Origin: Rhodopirellula sp.
GTDB taxonomy: Bacteria > Planctomycetota > Planctomycetia > Pirellulales > Pirellulaceae
Direction of reading: 5' to 3'
NCBI GenBank assembly: GCA_002690925.1
Contig: NZGD01000032.1
Coordinates: 1 to 64,000 of the forward strand
DNA length: 64,000 bases
A program made the position numbers and the translations under genes. Within the stretch, counting starts at the first letter, position 1, and the number at the start of each line of letters is the position of its first letter. Shown here one piece after another: positions 58,192 through 64,000 of this stretch. The notes under the pieces were generated by a model. That model did not search any database, was not told where the DNA came from, and saw only the letters and a program-made list of their open reading frames with translations.

Positions 58192-59360
58192 CAAATTCTC
58201 AGTTTTGGGCAAGCAGGTTTTTTGAATAGGGTGACTCGTCGGATGTGGCCGTATGACCACAAGGTTGTTGGATCTCGGAAGCCCGCTGTTGCGTGACTTG
58301 TCATGTCAATTTAGGAAACTGCAACTGCGTAGCCAACCACGCCGGAAATTCCACCAGTCACGTCAGAGAATGTAACGCAGTTGTTTTGCATGTGCACAAA
58401 ATTCATTGCAGTGTGACCCGAAAGCATGCAGCGGGCAATAATGCATGCATCGAGGCTTTGCCCGGACATGCCACGGTTCACATCTTTGCAGTTTTTCAGC
58501 AGTGCGAATGGGGTTCAATGCGGCGATTTGCTTTCGTGCAATTCTATTCTGCCTTCACGTTTTCGGCGAAGTGATTCATGTCACGGCTAGTGCCTACAGT
58601 AGTAGGCCCCCCATGATTCTTGTGGCGGATGCTTAGTCCATGGGTATCCAAGGATGATGCGTGTCGAATGGCAGACTTCATCATTTGCCTCCGGAATCAC
58701 GAGGTTGGTCAAGTCGATCCAGCGGTCTGTTTGGCGGACCGAATGGCGAATCGGGTCAAGAACAGCTTGCAGATGAGCGTCCGCAGACTTCTGTAGATCC
58801 TGTGGGGTCGATATTGGCAGCGGCCTTGCTGCAATCTAATCAACACGATGTCAAGCAGTGATTCTGATTCCTCATGGCTTTTGGAGATGTCCCCGTTTGC
58901 CAGAATTGGCAGCTCAGATTCCGTCTAGCGGTATTGAAGCTGAGGAAAGCTGTTGCCCTTGAAATCATGCGTCGGTCATGGCAGTCAGAGGGATCGAGGT
59001 TTTTCTCGAACGGATCGACGCAGATACATCTGCTCCACCCCCGATGTCCAGTAATGAATTGGCGATCTTATCGGCCCGTATATCGGAGAATTCTCGGTCG
59101 TTTGTTTTCAAATCGCAGGCACTTCGGCACAGTTGGCACCGAAGTTTGTGATCAGATTGATGGGGCTAGCAGCGTTCGGTGAAGCCACCGCTCGGAGCTT
59201 CTTTGGCAACGCTGGGCACGAAGAATTGACCATTCCTGACAGTCGGTTGTTCAAAACGATCCGAAGATCTCGGCGATCCGGTCTTTCCGATAGCACCACC
59301 TTCGATAGACTTGGGGAGGCCGACCCCGCAATTTTAGTTTTAAAAGACGGTAAAGAATCC
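58192..59360. other. Gene-poor region upstream of gcvT
   Basis: Nearly 1.2 kb between the DJ-1 gene and gcvT. Only the small open frame listed at 58661-58861 looks at all coding. Open stretches of 60-100 residues on the plus strand after 58860 (including the extension of the gcvT frame to 59133) are Arg/Ser-rich and have no motif. A glycine riboswitch was looked for and not found. It could hold a decayed gene or a structured RNA. Confidence 0.45.
58661..58861 (+). CDS. Possible small protein, unknown function
   Basis: A 66-residue frame from GTG at 58661. The codons look plausibly coding, and it ends in an Ala/Leu-rich helix (SILAAALLQSNQHDVKQ). There is no recognised family, no clear Shine-Dalgarno and no close partner gene, so it may be chance. 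Confidence 0.3.
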   Translation: MSNGRLHHLPPESRGWSSRSSGLFGGPNGESGQEQLADERPQTSVDPVGSILAAALLQSNQHDVKQ

Positions 59361-60479
59361 ATGATGACCGAGCTAGCCAAAACACCTCTCGACGCATGGC
59401 ATCGTGCTAATGGCGGCAAGATGGTTCCGTTTGCTGGCTATGAGATGCCTGTACAGTACGAGTCCATTGTTTCCGAGCATCAAGCTTGTAGAAATGCAGC
59501 AGCACTGTTTGATGTTTCCCACATGGGGCGTCTTCGCTTCGATGGTGATGGCAGTGAGCATTTTTTAGATCATGTTCTGACCCGTAAAGTTGCTGACCTG
59601 CGGGTTGGCGGTGTGCGATATGGTCTGATTTGCAATGAAGATGGAGGGATCTTGGACGATGTTCTCGTGTCCCATGTGGAGACACCATCTCAAAGGCGAT
59701 TCCATTTGATGGTGGTGAATGCATCAAACCGTGAAAAAATCCTTCAATGGTTGACCCCCATTTTGGACGATTTTCCCACCGTTACGATGTCTGACCGTAC
59801 CGAGTTGACTGCCATGATTGCTGTTCAAGGGCCGGCGGCCATGGAGGCTTGTAAGCGTTTGTTTTCTTTCGATCCTACACGCTTGAAGTATTATCGTGCC
59901 ATTATCACCGACCAATTTGCTAAGCCAGTTATCGTGAGCCGAACGGGCTACACGGGTGAGGACGGCTTGGAATTGATTGTAAGGGCTGAAGAAGCAAATC
60001 GAATTTGGGAAAATTTGTTGCTCGCCGGTCGCAATGATGGTTTCATCGCTGCCGGGTTGGGTGCGCGGGATACTTTACGACTGGAAGCTGGGATGCCGCT
60101 TTATGGGCATGAGTTAAACGAGTCAATTGATCCGTTGTCGGCGGGCCTTGGTTTTGCATGTACCCTGAAAGATCGATCTTTTCTGGGAAGCGAGGCCTTG
60201 CTGAAGATTGCAGAGTCCGGGCCGTCAACTGTACGGGTCGGACTGAGACCGCAGGGGAAACGACCTGCCCGAGAAGGATGTCCCGTGCTCGATTCTGAGG
60301 GACAAAAAATCGGTGAAGTCACCAGCGGCGGACCTTCACCAACACTGGGATATCCGATCGCGATGGCTTACGTTGATAAAGCGAACGCTGATGACAGCGA
60401 ATTCAAAATTGATATCCGCGGTAAGATGGTTGATGCAAAGCCAGCCAATTTGCCGTTTTATAAACGCCCCAGATCATGA
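59361..60479 (+). CDS. gcvT: Glycine cleavage system T protein (aminomethyltransferase)
   Basis: A 372-residue tetrahydrofolate-dependent aminomethyltransferase that releases ammonia and forms methylene-THF from the H-protein-bound intermediate. It starts MMTELAKTPLDAWHRANGGKMVPFAGYEMP (in outline) at the ATG at 59361; the next codon is also ATG. DVSHMGRLRFDG, the folate-binding RTGYTGEDGLEL and a C-terminal beta-barrel with ARDTLRLEAGMPLYGHEL are present. The frame extends upstream to 59133 but lacks similarity. gcvH follows 22 bp downstream. Confidence 0.95.
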   Translation: MMTELAKTPLDAWHRANGGKMVPFAGYEMPVQYESIVSEHQACRNAAALFDVSHMGRLRFDGDGSEHFLDHVLTRKVADLRVGGVRYGLICNEDGGILDDVLVSHVETPSQRRFHLMVVNASNREKILQWLTPILDDFPTVTMSDRTELTAMIAVQGPAAMEACKRLFSFDPTRLKYYRAIITDQFAKPVIVSRTGYTGEDGLELIVRAEEANRIWENLLLAGRNDGFIAAGLGARDTLRLEAGMPLYGHELNESIDPLSAGLGFACTLKDRSFLGSEALLKIAESGPSTVRVGLRPQGKRPAREGCPVLDSEGQKIGEVTSGGPSPTLGYPIAMAYVDKANADDSEFKIDIRGKMVDAKPANLPFYKRPRS

Positions 60480-60501
60480 CCCTCAAAGAAGGACTCCGTT
60501 G

Positions 60502-60903
60502 ATGTCACGTGATGAATCCAAATTGCTCTATGCCGAATCGCACGAGTGGGTTGATTTGGCTGAAGAAAATGGGAAAGCTGTTGGGACCATTGGACTGTCA
60601 GGATTCGCACTGGAACAGTTGAATGATCTCGTTTACATGGAGTTACCAGAACTCGGCCGTGAACTCTCCGCAGGTGAGGAGTTTGGTGAAGTGGAGTCTG
60701 TCAAAGCCGTCAGCCCACTCTACAGCCCTATCAGTGGCAAGGTAATCGCTGTGCACGAAGATCTTCCGGAACGACTCGAAGAGCTGAATGATGACCCCTA
60801 TGATTTCGGTTGGATCGTAAAAGTTGAGGTCAGTGAGTCAAACTCCGTTGAGTCGCTGCTTGATCATGCTGCCTATCAAAAGCAGTGTGCTGAAGCTGGA
60901 TGA
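60502..60903 (+). CDS. gcvH: Glycine cleavage system H protein
   Basis: A 133-residue lipoyl carrier protein that shuttles the aminomethyl group between the P, T and L proteins. The lipoylated lysine is Lys68 in ESVKAVSPLYSP. ESHEWVDL and IGLSGFALEQLNDLVYMELP are family landmarks. The start is ATG at 60502, preceded by AAAGAAGGA. Its stop overlaps the start of the lipoyl transferase gene. gcvP (one or two genes) is not in the window. Confidence 0.96.
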   Translation: MSRDESKLLYAESHEWVDLAEENGKAVGTIGLSGFALEQLNDLVYMELPELGRELSAGEEFGEVESVKAVSPLYSPISGKVIAVHEDLPERLEELNDDPYDFGWIVKVEVSESNSVESLLDHAAYQKQCAEAG

Positions 60904-61691
60904 TGAGTACGCAAGCAGCTTCTGGTTTATCGCCCAAACCTTGCGTCGGTCGATTGATTTCGCTTGCCACCCTGGGGGCGGCAGAAAATATGGCGATAGA
61001 TCAGGCAATTCTGGATTCTGTCAGCGAATCGGGAGTGCCTGTTCTGAGGTTCTACAAATGGGCTGAACCCACGTTGTCGCTGGGGTATTTTCAGAGACTT
61101 GCTACAAGGGCTGCCCATCCTCAAAGCGACTCTATTTGCTGCGTGAGACGGACTACAGGCGGTGGTGCTATCGTGCATGACCGCGAGTTGACCTACAGCA
61201 TTTCGATTCCGGTGCCTGCTGGCTCGGCTGGTCCTCGCTCCGTTCTGTATCAGCAAACACATACTGCGATCGCGGAAACGTTGGCTGATTTTGGAGTTCA
61301 TGCTGTGCCGTTTCATCGCACGGGGGTGAGGCCGCGGCCGGATAGTCAGAATTCACAATTCCTCTGCTTTCAGAGGCGTACCGCAGAAGATTTGGTCGTC
61401 AGTGGATATAAGGTACTAGGTAGTGCTCAGAGAAAAAGTCGGGCAGCTGTCCTGCAGCACGGCAGTCTTCTACTGTGTACCAGTTTGTACGCCCCGCAAA
61501 TTCCTGGCATCAATGAACTTCTTTCGTTGCAGCTGACAGCGCAGCAGTTGGTTCCGCACATAGCCGACAGGCTATCCGAAAGTCTGGGGGTTGATTGGCG
61601 AGTGGACACTCTTTCCAGTCGGGAAGAAAACAATGCGAAACAGATTTGTTTCGAGCGTTTTGCTTCGTCGCATTGGACGTCACGCCGTTAA
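60900..61691 (+). CDS. Lipoate-protein ligase A/LipM-like octanoyltransferase
   Basis: A 263-residue enzyme of the BPL/LplA/LipB fold. RRTTGGGAIVHD is the substrate loop, and SGYKVLGSAQRKSRAAVLQHGS contains the conserved lysine segment. A Cys in FLCFQRR occupies the place of the acyl-accepting Cys of LipM, so octanoyl transfer to GcvH is more likely than ligation of free lipoate. It overlaps the gcvH stop (ATGATGA; ATG at 60900 or 60903), so translation is coupled. Its role would be lipoylation of GcvH and possibly other E2 proteins. Confidence 0.85.
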   Translation: MMSTQAASGLSPKPCVGRLISLATLGAAENMAIDQAILDSVSESGVPVLRFYKWAEPTLSLGYFQRLATRAAHPQSDSICCVRRTTGGGAIVHDRELTYSISIPVPAGSAGPRSVLYQQTHTAIAETLADFGVHAVPFHRTGVRPRPDSQNSQFLCFQRRTAEDLVVSGYKVLGSAQRKSRAAVLQHGSLLLCTSLYAPQIPGINELLSLQLTAQQLVPHIADRLSESLGVDWRVDTLSSREENNAKQICFERFASSHWTSRR

Positions 61692-61879
61692 GCGTCCTTT
61701 TTCAGCTGCGTGTTCGCCCGACCATCCGCCGCAAGTACCAATCGCCGCCAGGATTCAAATGCGTGAGTATTCCGCAACAGATAATAATATGCGGAAATCC
61801 CGGCCCAACAGACGCGGGCCCGCAGCGACAAAAATTGGCCTCGGACTGATTTTGTGGACAAAACTGACTAGGGCAACTG

Positions 61880-61887
61880 GTATACTC
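61880..61887 (+). promoter_or_regulatory. Possible extended -10 promoter element
   Basis: TGGTATACT fits an extended -10 (TGn plus TATAAT-like hexamer). No good -35 stands 17 bp upstream, which an extended -10 can tolerate. It would serve the FHA gene about 260 bp away. Confidence 0.25.
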
Positions 61888-62040
61888 CACACTTCGCCCT
61901 TCGGAACCAAACTCTGCAGGCCTCCTGAAGGTCTCAGTGTTCGGCGACATCTTGAGGGGCCGTGTTTGTTTGTTTAATTACTTATACGGTCACTAATTTC
62001 AAGAACACGCTGGTATTTCGAAGTTTGGCGAGCTCATCGT

Positions 62041-62100
62041 GTTTCAAGCCGTGTGGCCGCGTTTCAAGCCGTGTAGCCGCGTGTTAAGCCGTGTAGGTGG
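62041..62100. repeat. Three tandem copies of a 20-bp unit
   Basis: GTTTCAAGCCGTGTGGCCGC repeats at exact 20-bp spacing. The second copy differs at one base and the third at several. It lies 45-105 bp upstream of the FHA gene start, where it could bind a regulator. Confidence 0.85.
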
Positions 62101-62145
62101 GATGATTGATACCTTCCCCAACCGACGAGTAATCGGGAGCAATTG

Positions 62146-62871
62146 ATGCAGGTAACGCTTAAGGTTCTTAGTGGCAGTCACGAAGGACGTGAACTCAGTG
62201 TTTCCGGTGAGAAATTTCTCATCGGGCGTAGTGAGTCATGCCAGTTGAGACCTAAGAGTGAATCGGTCAGCAGAAAGCACTGTATTATTGTTCTCAAAGA
62301 TAATCGAGTGCTGATTCAGGATCTCAAGAGTCGCAATGGTACTTATGTAAATGACAAACGCTTGCCGACTGATAAGGCAAAGGTTCTCGCAGGTGGGGAC
62401 CATTTGCGCGTCGGAAAGTTGAATTTTGAAGTTGTGATCGAGCATGGACTGCAGGCTCCGAAAAAGCCCGAAGTTGCCGATATTAGCGACGCAGCGGCAA
62501 GAACTGTTGAGGCCGGGTCACATGACAGTCGATTTGAGGAGGTTGATGTTGATTCTTGGCTCAACGAGGCTGATCAAATTGATCGGGTTCGTAAGCTTTC
62601 AGATCCAGAGACACGTCAGTTTCAAATCAAGTCCGGTGTTATCACGGATGGCGAAGGAGTTTCCGAAGGAGGCGACAGTGAGGATGACGGTGTGGGGGCA
62701 GGTGGTGACAGCACCGACTTGTCCGTGAGCGAGTCGACGGACTCAGATGGCAAAAAGAAACGTGACAAGAAGAAACCCGGGAAACTTCCTAAAGACTTCC
62801 AGAAAGGAATCACGGATAACTCTCGTGATGCTGCAGATACTGCCTTAAAACGTTTCTTTAGTGGTCGCTAA
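62146..62871 (+). CDS. FHA domain protein
   Basis: A 241-residue protein. The N-terminal FHA domain (about 5-90) binds phosphothreonine and has all key blocks: LIGRSESCQL, SVSRKHCIIV and LKSRNGTYVND. The acidic, Ser-rich middle and the basic C-terminal part (KKKRDKKKPGK) look disordered. It may read out the activity of Ser/Thr kinases such as the one at 37851-39416, but that is inferred. The start is ATG at 62146 with CGGGAGC upstream; a TTG precedes it directly. Confidence 0.92.
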   Translation: MQVTLKVLSGSHEGRELSVSGEKFLIGRSESCQLRPKSESVSRKHCIIVLKDNRVLIQDLKSRNGTYVNDKRLPTDKAKVLAGGDHLRVGKLNFEVVIEHGLQAPKKPEVADISDAAARTVEAGSHDSRFEEVDVDSWLNEADQIDRVRKLSDPETRQFQIKSGVITDGEGVSEGGDSEDDGVGAGGDSTDLSVSESTDSDGKKKRDKKKPGKLPKDFQKGITDNSRDAADTALKRFFSGR

Positions 62872-62908
62872 GGCCTTTCAATCACGACGATAAAGGCTTG
62901 ATTTTTTC
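62871..62908 (+). terminator. Probable rho-independent terminator after the FHA gene
   Basis: An 8-bp stem with one G-U pair (AGGCCTTT at 871-878 with AAAGGCTT at 892-899), a 13-base loop and then GATTTTTT. It starts at the FHA stop codon. Confidence 0.5.
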
Positions 62909-63007
62909 TGGCCGGGAGCGATTGTTTTGTTAGTTGCCCCAGGCGATCCTTGGAAAACGCGCGCAGCACTGTGACTTTTTTAAGTTTCGATTGATTGTGA
63001 GCGGACT

Positions 63008-63646
63008 ATGCAGGATTCAAACGCATTACTCGTCCAGCAGTTTCGTGAGAACGATGAGACTGCATTTTCAAAACTTGTACGGAGACATTACCCTCTGGTT
63101 TTTCATGTCTGCTTGAAAATCCTAGGCCACCGCCAAGATGCAGAGGATGTGACTCAAGAGACTTTTTCCCGCTTCGCAAAACACGTTGATAAGTGGGATG
63201 CTCGTCGACCACTTGAGCCGTGGTTGGTGACCATTGCTGGGAATCGTAGCAAAACGTTCCTCGCACGTCGTCCAGCCCATCAATCGCTGACCAGCACTTC
63301 CGAGCCAGTCACCGATGATGTGTATTCGGACAGAAAAGCGGATGGACTTCGTGAAGAGTTGGAGTTGGCCTTGGCGAGAGTGCCCGTGCAGCAGAGATTA
63401 GCCTTCCATTTGTTTCACGATCAAGGCATGAGCTACCTGCAGATTTCCGCTGAAATGGGCTGTCCTGTGGGTACCGTCAAGACATGGGTTCATCGCGCTC
63501 GGTCCAGTGTGGTCCGCATTCTTTGCCAGCGTGACGTCATTCCCAAGCCGAAAACGCCCTTCGGTGACAGAAATCTAACGTCCAGTGTATTGTCTGCGCG
63601 TGATCACGTGCCTCACCAGACACTAGAAATTAAGGAGGTCGAGTGA
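63008..63646 (+). CDS. ECF-type RNA polymerase sigma factor
   Basis: A 212-residue sigma-70 family factor of the extracytoplasmic-function type. Region 2 is visible in RRHYPLVFHVCLKIL and HRQDAEDVTQETFSRF, and region 4 in LPVQQRL-like ARVPVQQRLAFHLFHDQGMSYLQI and GCPVGTVKTWVHRARSSV. It directs RNA polymerase to its own regulon when released by its anti-sigma factor. The start is ATG at 63008. Its stop overlaps the next start by 1 bp (TGATG), so the two are coupled. Confidence 0.92.
   Translation: MQDSNALLVQQFRENDETAFSKLVRRHYPLVFHVCLKILGHRQDAEDVTQETFSRFAKHVDKWDARRPLEPWLVTIAGNRSKTFLARRPAHQSLTSTSEPVTDDVYSDRKADGLREELELALARVPVQQRLAFHLFHDQGMSYLQISAEMGCPVGTVKTWVHRARSSVVRILCQRDVIPKPKTPFGDRNLTSSVLSARDHVPHQTLEIKEVE
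63632..63640 (+). promoter_or_regulatory. Strong Shine-Dalgarno for the anti-sigma gene
   Basis: AAGGAGGT inside the end of the sigma gene lies 6-8 bp before the ATG at 63646. It is the best ribosome binding site seen in the window and supports that start. Confidence 0.75.
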
Positions 63647-64000
63647 TGCGATGTGAAGAGTTTATCGAACACTTGCACGAGCGATTGGATCAACGGTTGC
63701 CGCTAGGATCCGACCGGGATTTAGAACTTCATGCCGCCAAATGTGATGACTGTTGGTCAGAAATGTGCGTATGGCTCGAAATCGCTCCACTCTTGAAATC
63801 AGGGCAAATTGAGTGTGCCCAAGTTGAAGTTGCTTCTTCATCAAAGGGGCATCGTGCTCTTCCACCGATAATGACAGCTGTTCTGGCAGCTGCGATTTTG
63901 GTCGCAGTCGTCGGAATTTCTCCCACAAAATCAAATTCCAAGCCGATACTAAGTGATGCAGCGGTGTCCTCGGGCACGGTGGCCCAGGTGACAGGTGAGC
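63646..64000 (+). CDS. Zinc-binding anti-sigma factor, cut by window edge
   Basis: The first 118 residues of a protein coupled to the ECF sigma gene. A cytoplasmic part carries LHAAKCDDCW, a His-x3-Cys-x2-Cys zinc-binding anti-sigma signature, and a membrane helix follows (ALPPIMTAVLAAAILVAVVG). It should hold the sigma factor at the membrane and release it on a signal. Its periplasmic part runs past base 64000, so the sensing domain cannot be described. Confidence 0.8.
   Translation, partial: MRCEEFIEHLHERLDQRLPLGSDRDLELHAAKCDDCWSEMCVWLEIAPLLKSGQIECAQVEVASSSKGHRALPPIMTAVLAAAILVAVVGISPTKSNSKPILSDAAVSSGTVAQVTGE

Larger units (their letters stand above)
61692..62145. other. Intergenic region before the FHA gene
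   Basis: These 454 bases contain a possible extended -10 promoter (TGGTATACT, hexamer at 61882-61887) and the 20-bp tandem repeat at 62041-62100. The -35 region is poor. No gene could be supported, although one plus-strand frame is open into it from 61591. Confidence 0.4.

Noticed and set aside
58860-59360. Glycine riboswitch upstream of gcvT
   Set aside because: None of the conserved GGAGAG and CCGAAGG blocks could be found.
59133-59360. N-terminal extension of the gcvT frame
   Set aside because: The sequence has no GcvT similarity, and MMTELAKTPLDAWH is the family-like start.
62041-62100. CRISPR array
   Set aside because: The units are directly adjacent with no spacers.

Overview
The window looks like chromosome of a planctomycete, most like the Pirellulales. 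The evidence is the gene families: a DUF1549/DUF1553 cytochrome-domain protein followed by a DUF1501 protein, a WPQWRGP-type PQQ beta-propeller protein, a Hanks-type Ser/Thr kinase with a planctomycete-style N-terminal region, terpene-cyclase-like toroid proteins with a haem motif or a Tat-like leader, and a large FG-GAP/sialidase-like exported protein. Base composition is moderate, genes lie on both strands in short operons, and several starts are TTG or GTG. No rRNA, tRNA, CRISPR array or intact mobile element was found.

Layout. 1-1.6 kb: a decayed IS256-type transposase, full length but with three in-frame stops. 1.8-5.1 kb: a CDF cation exporter whose site-A residues suggest Mn2+, a TIGR03960-like radical SAM protein and a small Rieske protein. 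5.2-14.2 kb: exported planctomycete proteins (haem-motif toroid, FG-GAP/sialidase, PSCyt1-DUF1549-DUF1553, DUF1501). 14.3-19.6 kb: UPF0173 hydrolase, trpB, DUF429 protein, mutM (TTG start set by the catalytic proline) and a second toroid protein. 19.7-31 kb: PQQ propeller, MsbA-like ABC exporter, a sodium:solute symporter next to a fused SGNH/alpha-beta hydrolase, an ABC-2 permease pair without its ATPase, and an acetyl-xylan-esterase-like hydrolase. 31-34.7 kb: flagellar operon flbD-motA-motB-fliL-fliN-fliO. 34.9-37.5 kb: a tightly overlapping DUF2064 glycosyltransferase-thiO-FAD protein operon. 37.9-47.8 kb: Ser/Thr kinase, PlsC-like acyltransferase, alanine dehydrogenase, a methyltransferase/GT2/GT39 group and RNase R. 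48.5-55.1 kb: metH, and a divergent pair of a disordered membrane protein and a BY-kinase-like ATPase. 55.3-58.2 kb: arsM, arsS and a DJ-1 family gene. 58.2-59.4 kb: gene-poor. 59.4-61.7 kb: gcvT-gcvH-lipoyl transferase. 62.1-64 kb: an FHA protein, an ECF sigma factor and its zinc-binding anti-sigma partner, cut by the window edge.

How the genes may work together. arsS and arsM form an arsenosugar-type arsenic methylation locus, and a DUF2064 glycosyltransferase of the family linked to arsenosugars lies about 20 kb away in the thiO operon. gcvT, gcvH and the lipoyl transferase couple the glycine cleavage H protein to its own lipoylation. The symporter and the fused hydrolase look like an uptake/degradation pair. 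The sigma/anti-sigma pair at the right edge is translationally coupled.

The most unusual items are the SGNH-alpha/beta hydrolase-Fn3-like fusion, the ATPase with Arg replacing the P-loop Lys beside a disordered membrane protein, the extended ArsM with a CCxxxxCC tail, and the 1.2-kb stretch upstream of gcvT. I did not see a clearly new defence or mobile system.
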